From assembly GCA_963693365.1 (NCBI GenBank), contig CAVNZM010000003.1, positions 1,240,001-1,304,000 on the forward strand: a stretch of 64,000 nt of DNA, read 5' to 3'. The notes below the pieces were generated by a model. It saw only the letters and a list, made by a program, of their open reading frames with translations, had not been told where the DNA came from and did no database searches. Source of the stretch: Amoebidium appalachense. Its lineage: Eukaryota > Ichthyosporea. The translations under genes were made by a program, and so were the position numbers. Numbering within the stretch: position 1 is the stretch's first letter; the number at the start of each line of letters is the position of its first letter. Of the stretch, positions 35,214 to 64,000 are shown one piece after another.

Positions 35214-35255
<42 letters not shown>

Positions 35256-37173
35256 TGTATGCGTTAGAGGGTTGGAAATATGAAGTAGACAACATAGAGC
35301 AACAACAAGACGCCACAAACGTGGGAAATCCAAAATCAAACAATTAAGCGTGCAGGCAGAAGACACTTGAACAGAGCCCATCAGGGGGGGGAGGGAGGGA
35401 GAGGGGGTTACCACTGGGTTTTTATGGGTTGAAGGAATATGGAATGGTTAGGACGCATGGAGTCTTAGGTGGGGTGGTGGTGGTGGTGGTGGTGGGGCGG
35501 GGTGGGGGGAGGGGTGGGGGGGGGAAGGGGGGGGGGGGGGGGGGGGGGGGGGGGGAGCTCGAGGAATTTGGCAGGGGTGTCGATTGTCACACAACATGAG
35601 TCGATGCATTCAAGGGCATGCATATTGGGTGTTGAAAAGAACGAGAAAAGCCACCTTTGAGCTTTGAGGGGAGATGTTATAGAGGTGAGATGCGGAGGGA
35701 GCCCATCGGTCAGTTGGGTGTGTGAGTGTTTGCTTGTGCCGAAAAGGAGGGGGGGAAAGGGGGGGGAGGGTGGGCAGGCGATGAGCGAAAATTCGTGGGA
35801 GACGGAGGGGATCTCTGAGGGTTGCAAAGGGGGATGGGGAACAGGATGGGGGCGGAAGGGTGGGGAGGGGGAGAGGAGGAGGGGACGAAGGGTGAGGGGG
35901 GGAGGGGGGAGGGAAGGGGTGGTGGTTAGGGGCCAACAGAGGGAGAGGGGGGAAGGGGGGGGGGGGGGGGGGGGGGGAGGGAGGCGGGAGCGAGGGGGGA
36001 GGAGGGAGATGGTGGTGGTGGGGAGGGGGGGTGACCTACATGATATGAGAGAATAAAGTTTGCCTTCATTGCTATTGCTTCATCTAGAACCCTCTCTGTC
36101 AGATCGACTGCAGAAGAAAACTTCAATCAATTGCTTATTGAAAAGTTTATTGGTTCCCCAAAATTGTACTCAGCCGCACCCCCCTCCATCCCCCCCCCCC
36201 CCACCCCCCCCACCCCCCACCCTCTCCCCCATACACACACACACATACAGACCCCCTCCCCCCCCCCCCCCCCCCTCCTTCTACCCATCCTTTCCTTTCC
36301 ATCCAAAACTAGACACGCACACGAACATAAACACACACACGTGCCCACACGCACACCATTCTGTTCCACCTGTTTCACTCCCCTCCCCTCCCCCCCCCTC
36401 CCCCCCCCCCCCCCCCCCTCCCCCTCCCCCCCTCTCTTGGCCAGCCACCACCACCATCCACGCCACACCCTCTTTCGTTGCTGTCACGATTTCTCTGTCC
36501 GTCTGCCAGTCTCCCCCCCCCCCCTCTCCCCCCCCCCCCCCCCCCCCACCCGCCCCGTCCCCCTCCCCCTCCATCCGATCCCGCTCTTCTCCCTTGCATG
36601 CTTCCGAATCCTCGGGTATATCAATGAGTTCGAAAGCCAAAAAAAGCTGTCGCGAAGTGTGTTGGTGGTGGTGTGTGTGCGTGTGTGTGTGTGTGGGGGG
36701 GGGGGGGGGATATAAAATACCTAGCACTACATGGTGAAGGAGGGGGGGGAGGGGGGGGGGAGGGTAGGGGGGGGGGGGGGGGGGGGGGGGCGGAGTGTGA
36801 CAATGGGGGAAGTGGTGTTGTTAAAAGAGCGAGACGGGGTTGATTCTAGCATGAGAAGATAGGAAATCACAAAAGATGAGACGAACAGCACAGCCGGATA
36901 GAAAGCGAATGGGGAACTTTGACAAGAAAGAAGAGAAAGAGGGCAGAAAAGTGTGTGCCAGAAGTAGGAAGAGTCACACTGAATAAGGGGAAGGGGCGGG
37001 GGGGGGGGGGGGGAGGGGGGGACACCGAGGGGAGAGAGGGGGGAGGGGGGGAGAGGGGAGGGGGGGGAGAAAGAGGGGGGCAGGGGGCAGGGGCAGGGGT
37101 GTAAAGCAGGGGTGGATGGGGGAGAGAGGACCTGGCTCAGCAAGAGAGAAAGATAGAGGGGGGGAAGGGGAGG

Positions 37174-37215
<42 letters not shown>

Positions 37216-37455
37216 GTGTGTGTGTGTGCGTGCGTGTGTGTGTGTGTGTGTGGGAAGGAGGGGAGGAGGGGGAGAGAGGGCAAGGGGGGGATGGGGGGGG
37301 GGGGGAGGCGGAGAGAGAGTTGGGGGAGGGGAGAGAGAGAGCGAGGGTGGGGGGAGGAAGGAGGGAGTGAGAAAGAGATATAGTATGAGGAAAAGAGAGA
37401 ACAGGGAAGGAGGAAGAGGGGGGGGGGGGGGAGGGCGCAAGAGCAAGAGAGAGAG

Positions 37456-37486
<31 letters not shown>

Positions 37487-37523
37487 AGGGGGGAGAGAGA
37501 CGGGGGGGGGGGAAGGGGGGGGG

Positions 37524-37569
<46 letters not shown>

Positions 37570-37861
37570 GAGAGAGAAATAGTAGTAGAAGAAGAAGAAG
37601 AGAAGGGATGGGGCCCGGCGAGGAAGGAAAGAGAGAGAGAGCGCGCGATGTATAGTGCGGTAGAGAGATGAGCGAAGAGAGACACGGGGGGGGGGGGGGG
37701 GGGGGGAGAGAGAGAGAGAGAGAGAGTAAGAGGGAGGGAGAGAATGAGGGAGGGAGGGAGTGAGAGAGAGAGAGAGCGAGAGAGCGAGAGATATAGAGAT
37801 AGAGATAGAGATAGAGAGAGATAGAGAGAGGGAGGGAGAGAGAGAGAGAGAGAGGGAGGGA

Positions 37862-37927
<66 letters not shown>

Positions 37928-38351
37928 AGCGAGGGGAGGGGGAGGGGGGGGGGGGAGTGTCAAGAGCATAGTGGACAGGGAGACGAACTGGATGGGTAGT
38001 GCACAATCAACGCGGAGGGGAGGGGGGGGGGGGGGGGGGAGGGGGGAAGGGTGAGAGGCGGACGGATGTATGGGGGTTGGAATGCTTACTCGTCAAAAGC
38101 ATTTTGCTGACTTGGTGCGGTGCTGATGGTTCAACAAGAAGACCGACATTATCCCAAGACTCAGCAAGAGGGAGAGGGGCATACCCATCAAGCCTACTGA
38201 CTACCTCTTTGAGATCCATGTCAGTAGTTGTTTTGGTGTGAATGTTTTGCTGTGGGAGGTGCTTGAAGAAGTGAAGTTGGAGAGGACGAGAGAGCAGTGA
38301 GCGAAGAAGGGCGTGTTTGTGTGCGCTAAAAAGGGTAAGGGCGACGCTCAT
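30019..38351 (-). CDS. NIF3L1: NIF3-like protein (NIF3L1 orthologue; GTP cyclohydrolase I type 2 / NIF3 family)
   Basis: Eight exons on minus: 38351-38090, 36107-36040, 34663-34486, 33624-33492, 32885-32802, 32120-31946, 31157-31097, 30221-30019; 387 residues, close to human NIF3L1. All seven junctions agree in phase. Family blocks in order: [122 protein letters not shown] and DADPL at the end. The His and Glu/Asp residues are the di-metal ligands of the family. Residues 1-45 are basic and hydroxylated without acids, a likely mitochondrial targeting peptide. Biochemical role in eukaryotes is unsettled. Introns are almost all simple repeats, plus a MITE and dispersed repeats. Confidence 0.92.
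30244..30345 (-). repeat. (ACTC)n/(GAGT)n and (TG)n array in NIF3-like intron 7
   Basis: About 20 GTGA units on plus next to (TG)n 30,345-30,403. On the coding strand the repeat leads into the acceptor CACTCAG for the last exon. Confidence 0.85.
31167..31940 (-). repeat. NIF3-like intron 6: (TG)n, poly-G and purine repeats
   Basis: (TG)n at 31,167-31,300, 31,624-31,690 and 31,783-31,918 on plus, poly-G blocks at 31,303-31,325, 31,707-31,726 and 31,919-31,940, and (GGGA)n 31,340-31,425. The coding strand is therefore C and CA rich from donor to acceptor. Confidence 0.85.
32531..32753. mobile_element. MITE-like element, 223 bp, 20-bp terminal inverted repeats
   Basis: Left end GGTTTCTCGATTATGACGTA and right end its exact reverse complement. 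No ORF inside. The interior has several ATGACGT/TGATGTCA motifs. It sits in NIF3-like intron 5. No clear target-site duplication was recognised in the flanks. Confidence 0.8.
33080..33420 (-). repeat. Degenerate tandem repeat in NIF3-like intron 4
   Basis: Diverged copies of a roughly 35-base unit with the core ACAAAGGATATATSTACCAAC. A plus-strand open frame across it is not considered real. Confidence 0.6.
33937..34110 (+). repeat. Member of poly-G-headed dispersed repeat family
   Basis: G run, TTTTGAATGCG, AAGTACGCATACACGACGAG, and near the end TATAAGCAGAGCCCATCCTC then G bases; same order as 6862-6995. Inside NIF3-like intron 3. Confidence 0.75.
34669..35035 (-). repeat. (TG)n and (GTGCGT)n array in NIF3-like intron 2
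   Basis: (TG)n 34,671-34,745, poly-G 34,787-34,804, then about 14 GTGCGT/GTGCGG units (34,847-34,945), (TG)n to 35,002 and poly-G. Read on minus it ends as CACACGAACAG, the acceptor of exon 34663. Confidence 0.85.
35221..35398 (+). repeat. Diverged member of poly-G-headed dispersed repeat family
   Basis: Long G run then ATGCGTTAGAGGGTTGGAAATATGAAG..., ending AACAGAGCCCATC followed by G bases. In NIF3-like intron 2. Confidence 0.6.
37010..37960 (-). repeat. Purine tract (GA)n/poly-G in NIF3-like intron 1
   Basis: About 950 bases of almost pure purine on plus with (GA)n cores at about 37,170-37,212, 37,527-37,577 and 37,850-37,925. Confidence 0.9.
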
Positions 38352-39347
38352 ACTGTTGTGTTAGTTGTGTTGTAATCACTATAAACGTGGGTGAATGATT
38401 GACTTACATATGTATGTGTATTACACCCCTAATCGAAAACAAACTGAGCCGCCGAGCTCAAAAGTTTGGAATCCGGGAAGTGGACATCTCAATGTGGTTA
38501 CGTAAAAACGGTTTGGATTGGAAGATAGGGTACGTGTTTTCATTGGCTTAGCATGCACCAGCTTGGCAGCTCTCCTCCATTCCAACGTCAATAAAAAGCA
38601 TTCCTAAGATCTAGATCCTCCCAGCCAGCTCCAAGATAGGAAATCGAGTGATGCTATTGTATGCACACTTAAATGCAAACACCCATGCAGAATAATTCCT
38701 TTTAATTAGAAAGAGTAAAAAGAAACAAAATATTTCCAGCCATACAGGTTTATTGCTGTATACTATTGACGTTATCGTGACGGTCATGAGCAGTCCAGGG
38801 TTTGATAATATTCTATCGGTCTTTGGTAGGAAACTACAAATTGTAAATTCCAAAGGATAACTTGACTAACTTGACTTGCTCCCTCCATGCATGCACAGCC
38901 GTCCGACGTGCACAAAACCCAAAAAGTTTCGTTACGTTGAGAAGCCTCTTCGCTTCTTTTTCCTTTTTCAAGAAGGGCGTGCAAAGCTTACATAAACGGG
39001 CTCTACATTTACAAATGATATGTGCGCACGCACACAGCCATTCGGGTACACGGAACCACACGCTAGACCAGCAGAATTCACCATTCAAATCTGTAGTGTG
39101 AGGTCGTCCGAGTCACGACCACAGTCGCGCAGAATCGCAACCCTCTCAACGTCTGATGTTGCACTTTTAGACTCTATATTTAATTTTTGATTTTTTTTTA
39201 AGTGGTCTTTATATATATGTTTTTTCCCTTAACATTCTCGTAGGTTTGCCTATGCTAGTAATCCCTCGGTCATGATGTTCTAATAGTTCCTGAGGGATTC
39301 TCTCCCCAACCACACAACACCAGGAAAACAACACCACACACCCAACC
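38352..39347. other. Divergent intergenic region between the NIF3-like and protease genes
   Basis: Unique, unusually free of microsatellites. Contains a TTTATA on minus at about 38,385 (30 bases before the NIF3-like ATG) and an ATTGG at about 38,545, and on plus a TATATATA at 39,210-39,217, 130 bases before the protease ATG. A TTCTCGTAG at about 39,233-39,242 could be a 5' UTR splice acceptor. No ORF is convincing. Confidence 0.5.
39210..39217 (+). promoter_or_regulatory. Candidate TATA box of the protease gene
   Basis: TATATATA about 130 bases upstream of the ATG at 39348, in otherwise unique sequence. Inference from position only. Confidence 0.35.
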
Positions 39348-45238
<5,891 letters not shown>

Positions 45239-45279
45239 GCTATTTTTGGTTCATGATGCTATATATATCCATATACACA

Positions 45280-45312
<33 letters not shown>

Positions 45313-46366
45313 GGCTATCATTTTAGCCTTTTTAGGATATTATTTATAGATTATAGTTGGCTTCCGACAGTGTTATCAAGTAGCTAGATAATATATTTGG
45401 GATATACCTGGCGTCTATGAAATCTTAATTTCTGTGCAGGAAGAGAGATAACTACTTCAAGATATATATGATATTTGCTTTGAAATATTTCAGTGTGTTT
45501 AGTATTATTACTATTGTTGGTAATACTAGTGTTACTGGTAATACCACCTGTGCGCACCATACAGTCACACACATTAGTAACATGAAACACCAATATCTAT
45601 AGCACCCAGCAAACATACATCAATAGCGCTTAGTTAAAACACCCTTCATGGAAAATGCGCACGCACGTGCACACAATATGAATTTACTTTTACATTCGAC
45701 ACACACGATATTTTTTCATAGGCTTATATGTGACACGGTGCAGCAACATATACAGCTCTGCTCGATATCAACATTTCTCTAGGATTCCCTTATTCAACCG
45801 TGCACCTTTTAAAAGGTTTGACGGGGATTGACCAATGACAAATGTCTAATAAAGATGGTCGAACATATCATACTCAGATGCTCATGACGGCATGCGCACT
45901 TGAACTGATGTCATATTGACGTCACGCTGCGGATTAATGCCGCCATAGAGCTGCAAACCAGACGAACCACTTATGTAGGAGAGGTCAGCCTTCGAAAGAG
46001 ATGGGACCCTTCCCCCCCCCCGGGCCCCCCCCTCTCTGATGATCGAAGAGCTCTGCTCAAGTGTACCTAAAAAGCGAACCGTTGACTTACATATAGTGGA
46101 GTTTAACTTGGAATTTAACTTTCGGTTTCTTCAAACTTTTGTGACACTTGTTATCTTTCGATGTCCCTTACTTCCATAACTCCAACCCTCTACTGATCCC
46201 CCCTCCCCCTTCCTCCTCCTCACTCACCTAAGTAGAAATGAACAAGCAGCACCGACTAAGAGCATCCTTCAGTATGTTAGTGGTAGCGGTACCAGTGGTG
46301 GTGGTGGTGTGGTGCGTGTGTGTGTGTGCGTGTTTTTTTTTTGTGTGTGTTTTTTTTTTTTTTTTT

Positions 46367-46397
<31 letters not shown>

Positions 46398-47432
46398 GGG
46401 GGTTATAGCATCATGATAGTTCAAAAGTGCAATCGAAAAAGAAAAAATCATGGGTGGAGGCCAGTCCTCCCGAATATTTCCAAGCGGCCGAAAATATACA
46501 GATCATGATACGAGTAGTATTTCGGCCAAACGATAACATGACTATCCTTAATCGATTTTCCGATTTATAAAATTTAATACCGTGCTAATTATAACCTCAA
46601 ATTGCACAATCCACTCATGAGATATCACTAGCAAAGGCAATTGAATTCTCGTGACCCCCCACGGGAAAGCCATTAAAATTTGACAAAGTCCGTGCATGCA
46701 TGTTGGCGCATTTCGTTCTTTTTTTTATTATTATCTTTTTTTATGTCACATGGTAATAAACATTGCAAATATATCCATGAACGACTATGATGTCTGCATA
46801 TCTACAGGGTTACTTATTGCTTATAATTATATAAATTTACAAGGTGATATACCTATCTGAGCAAGAAAGAAAAAAAACACGTACGGAATTTGAACAATAA
46901 AAAGGCAGAACCAATCATTTAGCTCAATTTATGCTTGGGGTCATACAAACAAAAACCATGCTTAACATATATAATAATAATTGAAATCACACCAAATTTA
47001 AGGTTCAAACTCATTTAATTACACCTTAAGAATATCGTGTGTTTTGCCTAATTAGGCTAAAAAAAAGCACGTGTCTGCTTGCGTTACTGTGTGTGTACAC
47101 GGTTCGTCATGTGCACAAGTATTCATGCCTGGTAATATTTTACCCATGCGCTATTGTTGGGAACATATACAAGTTTATGTCGTATATGTAACTGTGTGGT
47201 GTATGTGTGGCAGGGCCAATAATGACAATAACAATCAACACTTATGAAAATTAGTATAAACAATGACGAAAATCACCAATAATCATGAACCTTCAATAAA
47301 AAACCAGTAATGACATTGATAACCAATAATGATAAAAACATTATACAACAACAATATTATGATCATTAAACAATCATTGTTAACCAACCATAAAAATGAT
47401 AACCACACTGTTTACATGATTACTATAGTATA
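45239..47432. other. Intergenic, AT-rich, no gene seen
   Basis: (TA)n at 45,283-45,312; a CRE-like TGACGTCA-type motif near 45,915; a T-run/G-run junction 46,350-46,402; 47,212-47,400 holds a degenerate repeat. All ORFs are short and unlike proteins. Confidence 0.65.
47212..47400. repeat. Degenerate ACCAATAATGA-type tandem repeat
   Basis: Several imperfect copies of AACCAATAATGA and AATCATGAACC-like units. A similar pattern in reverse complement occurs at about 56,885-57,060. Confidence 0.5.
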
Positions 47433-58118
<10,686 letters not shown>

Positions 58119-58159
58119 TCTGTAGAATAGGAAAAAGTCAGTTAATTTATCTGACAAAT

Positions 58160-58190
<31 letters not shown>

Positions 58191-58272
58191 GCCCTACAGA
58201 TATCACGAATATAGCCTAACCCAGCCTTGTTCATGAAATCTGTCATGTAGCAAAGACGCCCAAGGTTTTAGC

Positions 58273-58316
58273 TATATATAGCAACAAACGGCTTTCCAAT
58301 TTTAGCACGAACCAAT
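58273..58316 (-). promoter_or_regulatory. Candidate promoter of the ankyrin gene
   Basis: TATATATA at 58,273-58,280 with ATTGG motifs (read on minus) at 58,296-58,300 and 58,312-58,316, in the order and rough spacing of CCAAT then TATA, 155 bases upstream of the ATG at 58118. Inferred from motifs only. Confidence 0.45.
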
Positions 58317-58376
58317 GGGACGGGTTGGTTTATTTGGCGCTACTGAGCTAAGGCATTTTCTCGCTTGTGCATAAAC

Positions 58377-58600
58377 ATGAATTGCACGTGATACCATCAT
58401 GCATGTATATGTACATAGGCATGAATTGCACGTGATACCATCATGCATGTATATGTACATAGGCATGAATTGCACGTGATACCATCATGCATGTATATGT
58501 ACATAGGCATGAATTGCACGTGATACCATCATGCATGTATATGTACATAGGCATGAATTGCACGTGATACCATCATGCATGTATATGTACATAGGCATTG
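58377..58600. repeat. 44-bp minisatellite, five identical copies, each with a CACGTG E-box
   Basis: Units begin at about 58,381, 58,425, 58,469, 58,513 and 58,557. Each holds GCACGTGATACC, ATGCAT and TATATGTACAT palindromic segments. It lies about 260 bases upstream of the ankyrin gene start. Confidence 0.95.
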
Positions 58601-60850
58601 TGCACACCGTATGATCAACCTACGCCGGATTATGGTGCCTGCGTAAAATATAGTTGGCTTCTAGGTAAATGTAAGCCGACAGTTGTACATTTGCAATGTT
58701 TACACAGTCCCGCTTGACATTCAGAAAGCGGACTTTCTGGCATATAACTATATCTCCTCTGCTTAAGACACGGCATAAGCAAAGCCCATTATAATAAAGT
58801 AAAGTGTTGTAAATTCTACGTGTTTCTCTTACTGCCTGTCACCCACCAGTTGAGACTGTATGCACCCTGAAACACGGGTGTCCTAATTCGTGTCCGTGTA
58901 TGTGTGTAATTTTTTTGTTTTCGTGTGTGCGCGTGCACGTGTGTGGGTACGTGCGTGCGCATGCGTATGTGTGTGTGCTTGTGTGTTTTGAACTATCACG
59001 CAACGCGGCACACACTCATGATCAAACCGAGCACTTCGCAATTGGTCAAAAGAATTCCTGTCTGTGCATAGGTGTAGCCTATACGTGCAGGAATGAACAA
59101 ACCCATGTCCCCAATTTTTTACAAACTCCTTGGAAAAACTCAAACACACAAAAAAGAAACATGCCTAAACGGGGGGGAAGGGGGGGGGGGGGGGGGGGGG
59201 GGGGGAGGGGGGGGGGGGGGGGGGGGGGGGGGGAAGAAGGTGGGTAGGGGAGAGGGGAGAGGACAAAACTGGAGGAGGATGTGGGAGTGTGGAGGTGGAT
59301 AGCAAAGATGAACAGGAGAAGGAGGTGATGTGTGACGGGTGGGTGGGTAGGTGGGTGGTTGGGTGGGTGTGGGCAGGGGGGGGGGGGGGGGGGGTGTTGA
59401 GATGCATGTGACGATTCAAAAAAAGAACTTCGGGGCCACCCACGTGCTTTGAACCACAGACACGGCAACACAAACGAGTCATCTGAAAGGCCAGAGCGCA
59501 ACACCAGGAAATTGGAGGAAGGGGGAAGGGGATGGGGGGAGGGGAAGGGGGGGGAGAAGGGGCTGTGCAGTATATGGTGGATAGAGAAATGAAAGGCAAG
59601 CATACAACGGGGAGGCGGGAAGGGGGGGGGGGGGGGGAGGAGGACGGGGGCGGGGGAGGGGGGGGGGGGGGGGGGGTTAACTTGATTGCGCACAGGAGAT
59701 CTTGTTTGCCAGCTTGCAAGCGTATTGTTCCACCTGTCATATGAGCAACTCTAGGGCAATAAATTTTTTGGAGGGGATCCCGTTCACACCAAAAAAAGTA
59801 AAAAATGAAAACTTTGCGAGTGTAGGTGGTTGACGGTTCAAATATTTACGTTTACCCACAACTGTTCAGTGAGATTTGGGCGCAACTGTGAAGGTGAAGG
59901 CCATTAGAAGGTAGGAAACCATTTCTGACTTGATGGAACACAGCTTGATATAAATTTACTTGTCCTCTGAGACCTGAAGTTATCTGACTTGTTGGTCTAA
60001 CAGAGTACCATTTCAAGCTGACGTGTATACATCGTCGGCACCAAGTTGCTACCAACAATCGATTCGTTGCTTTCAGAAAACCAAATCCAAAGGAGCATTA
60101 GAGACTCAGAGTAACATGAGCTGTTTAAAAAAGGCACATTTCTTGTATACGGCTAAGGAATGATTCCACAGGAGAGCGAAACGTCCCATAAATACAATAA
60201 TGTATTGTGTAGCCCTAACAAACACTTTTTTTTTTTTTTTTTGGCAAAGTGCAGCAAGTTTTCCCAGTTCGCTTGTTTAAATTTTGGGACCTGGCGATTG
60301 GATGAATGGCTCACACAATAACGGTCGCAAGCAGAAGATGATAAGCTTGACGAGCGCGGCAGATAGATAGGCTAACAGATCTATTTTGGATGCGTGTCAA
60401 TATGCCTTTCGTTTTTTATATATAGTTCAAGCTTCGTCTATTAATTTGTTATGGTTATATATGGTGTTATTGCGCAACTTTTGTAGCATAGTAAATCTTT
60501 ATAGAGCATACCGTAAGAATCTAATGAATTTATTTACTTCATGCCATATTTACCACGCCTCCAAACAATGACATGTCTGATTGGTAGTTCAACATTCCAT
60601 CTGATAACGATATCACATGAGCTGCATGATGAGCATGGGAACTTCGGGAAGCTATATCGGAGGCCATGATGCATATGAATTGGCGTTCAAATATATATAT
60701 ATATATATATATATACCTTCCACCGTTTCATGCAAAAAGATAATTGGTTGCTGCTAGTACACGCTTCCCCGTTCCCTATCGTAAACTACGCCCCTTCCAT
60801 AATTATATCTGACCCCCCCCCCCCCCCCCTTTTTTCTCCGTCTCTCGAGA

Positions 60851-61640
<790 letters not shown>

Positions 61641-61673
61641 CTCCCCCCCTCCCCCCGCCCCCCTCTTCCTCCC

Positions 61674-61704
<31 letters not shown>

Positions 61705-62076
61705 CCACATCGGTACTCACACTCCGAGGCTCTCCCCTTCTTTCTCCTTGCCTCTTTGGCTCTCTCCCTATGGCCTCCCTCCCCTCTCCCTTTCATCCCC
61801 CCATCTGCAACCCCTCTCCCCATCTTCGCTGACCATTTCACTCCCTCAGAGTCCTCGTTAATCGAGCTCCCCATCCTTCCCTCCCTGCCTAGGCCTCTTG
61901 TAGCCTCCCTCCCTCCCTATTATCCCTCTCTCCCGGTTTCTCATCCTCCTCCTCGATCGCTCTCCTTCCCCTTCTCCCGTCTCTGAATATTGATCCCTCC
62001 ATCTTCCTTTTTCTCCCTAGCCCCATGCCCCTTCTTTTGCTCTCTCTCCCGGGCAATCCCCCCCCCCCCCCCCCCC

Positions 62077-62111
<35 letters not shown>

Positions 62112-62280
62112 TTGAACCCCTACCCGAGCTCCAGCCCTTGGTCCCACTCTGTGCGCAGGACTTCTTCCCCTCGGAGTCCTCCCCCGTACGGCCCTCCCAT
62201 TCTTTTCAGAGTGATGATAAATACATACCCGTGCTAATAAAGGCCGCCTAGCAAGCACTTTTAAATGGGCAGCACTAGTA

Positions 62281-62881
62281 CTAATTCATTAGGCGCTCTT
62301 CTATGGTAGCTCCATTTTCTAGTTCTGGAGTCAACTTCCCGGAGTTACGTAGTAAGCTCTGAGTCGTTGACAATGCCTGTGGGTAGGTATAAAGGGCCTG
62401 CCCCGCCTGCTCGGCCAGAGCTAATGTTGGTATTTTTTTTTGTTTGTTTGTTGAAAGGGTGGAGGGCACAGGCAGACCATGTGCGAGAAAGCAAACCGTC
62501 GTGCACGGAAGCCCCAATGATTTGTAGATATGTCTCATGCTATCGGACTTCAGTTTGAAGATGAATTCGAAGAATTATTAATATACGCCGCACAGCTGCT
62601 CCCAGGCGGCGTACACGTGAACTCTCCCGGATATATTAGATGGTACAGCCTGAGGTATGTATTGAGAGAAAGCCGGTCAATTGCAAGAAAGACGGGAGGG
62701 GACCCGGTGCATTTAAAATTATACGTTGTAACATCATATGTAACCAGATTCTGTATGTGCCGGTGGGTGGAGTCTGAGATCCAGGTGGTCTTTCTTTTCC
62801 CTTTGCGGTTCATTGAAATTTATTGCCTTGTGTCGGCGCAAAAGCAGGCGGCCGGGGCCAAAGGACGACGGTTTACGGTAG

Positions 62882-62942
<61 letters not shown>

Positions 62943-63051
62943 GTGCAGTAGAAATTGCGCAACTCGACAACGTTCTGTGTTTATACAGTACAGTTACCCC
63001 CCTGTGCAGAGGCCTAGGGCCCCCTCTGCGATTGGGTGTCCCCGCGGTGGA

Positions 63052-63147
<96 letters not shown>

Positions 63148-63161
63148 GGGTGGGGTGGGGT

Positions 63162-63194
<33 letters not shown>

Positions 63195-63446
63195 TGGAAG
63201 TTACACCTTACTGTGATCCCTCCGCATTCACAAGGTGAGGATTTCCGCTCAATATTCATGATTGGATTTCTGGCAAGTTCGTGGGCTAGGTGCCAAAACG
63301 TTTCAGCTTCCCGCAACGTGGCAGACTCTGCCCGGTAGGCATTTAATGTTGGGGCCGAATGATTACGCACTATTAAGTTTAAATTTTATTGCAGTGGTCA
63401 CGGCTGGGGCTGCAGCCTCACTTGGCGGGCTGTGTACTGTGGTCAT
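62281..63446 (-). CDS. Small protein of unknown function, three exons
   Basis: Exons on minus 63446-63371, 63327-63232 and 62420-62281, both junctions in phase 1, ATG to TAG, 103 residues. I do not recognise the family. The middle exon reads SATLREAETFWHLAHELARN and onward, the last LAEQAGQALYTYPQALSTTQ and onward, both with amphipathic-helix character and normal codon use. Donors are GTGCGT and GTGAAT (weak); an alternative donor GTAAGG lies 23 bases further but breaks the frame to the last exon. Intron 2 contains (TG)n and poly-G plus an open plus-strand frame (62530-62877) that could instead be a first exon of an opposing gene. Possible CCAAT and TATA-like motifs lie near 63,780 and 63,742 on minus. 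Confidence 0.5.
62895..63195. repeat. Poly-G and (TG)n tracts
   Basis: G run 62,897-62,941, (TG)n 63,055-63,143, then G run 63,162-63,193. Confidence 0.9.
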
Positions 63447-63533
63447 GATATTTATTTTATTTGTTTTGAGGAGGGGACTCGGGGCTACACAACTTGAAAT
63501 TTAAAGACTTTGGATCGCCGCTGCCGGTAGTTG

Positions 63534-63570
<37 letters not shown>

Positions 63571-64000
63571 TCCGGTCGGAAAGGGAAAGATTCGGCAACA
63601 TGCGGGCGTTACCTAGCTACTAGAACTTTGACTCTTTAATTATTAACTTATTCGGGAATATCGAGGCGCATTTCCTACTCCCGTCGGCCCCGAGCTCTTC
63701 AACGTTAACCTGGCCAATTATTAGGCGACTGAATCATTATACAAGGGGTGTGTCTAAATTTTAAAACCCTAAAATGATTGGCCACAGCGGAGGCCAGCGA
63801 GACCTCGAGAGAAAGACTGAGTGAGGGCCGAGGGATCCGGAGGGGAGGGGGATGGGAACAGGAGGGCAGGCCTAGGCGGGAGGGAGAGAGGGAGAAAAGG
63901 CCTAGGGATGACTTCGGAAGAGGCCGGCAGGGCTTGAGAAAGCGATCGCGATTGAGCTCGAAGGTGGGTGGGAGAGAGCTAGCCTAAGGCTGGGCGGCGG
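63447..64000. other. Terminal unique region, no gene seen
   Basis: A G run at 63,539-63,569, then unique AT-containing DNA, and a purine-biased end (63,800-64,000). The plus frame here is short and unlike any protein. Confidence 0.5.

Overview
The window is eukaryotic. Its genes are built from GT-AG spliced exons, there is no operon structure, and most of the DNA outside exons is simple sequence: (TG)n/(CA)n, (GA)n/(CT)n and many runs of 20 to 70 G or C. I could not place the organism. A hevein-module serine protease, a NIF3L1 orthologue co-linear with the human protein, a ZIP transporter and a GT14 glycosyltransferase would fit an opisthokont-type protist or an animal, but this is inference.

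Layout. 215-6031 (+): 3' part of a type II membrane GT14 (core-2/xylosyltransferase-like) glycosyltransferase, five exons. 6.0-10.7 kb: intergenic, with a long purine tract. 10,896-13,434 (+): two-exon Ser/Thr protein kinase with a repetitive acidic tail. 13.4-16.4 kb: intergenic. 16.4-18.1 kb (-): 5'-truncated LINE fragment with an RNase H domain. 19.29-23.83 kb (-): an apparently intact LINE-type retrotransposon with ORF1 and an endonuclease/reverse transcriptase ORF2 overlapping by 8 bases, ending in poly(A). 24,888-26,021 (+): intronless ZIP zinc transporter. 30,019-38,351 (-): NIF3-like gene, eight small exons across 8.3 kb. 39,348-45,238 (+): secreted trypsin-like protease with five hevein-like cysteine modules. 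47,433-58,118 (-): 13-exon ankyrin and coiled-coil protein, four of whose exons are each exactly one 33-residue ankyrin repeat. 62,281-63,446 (-): a probable small three-exon gene of unknown function.

Most exons are isolated islands of 60-1,000 bases inside introns made of microsatellites. I assembled the gene models by matching splice-site phase and family conservation by eye, and every junction listed keeps the reading frame. Introns carry dispersed elements, including a 223-bp MITE with 20-bp terminal inverted repeats, a poly-G-headed repeat family and several minisatellites. The genes show no shared pathway; two encode secretory-pathway or secreted proteins (GT14 enzyme, protease). Homopolymer lengths may be partly assembly-dependent.
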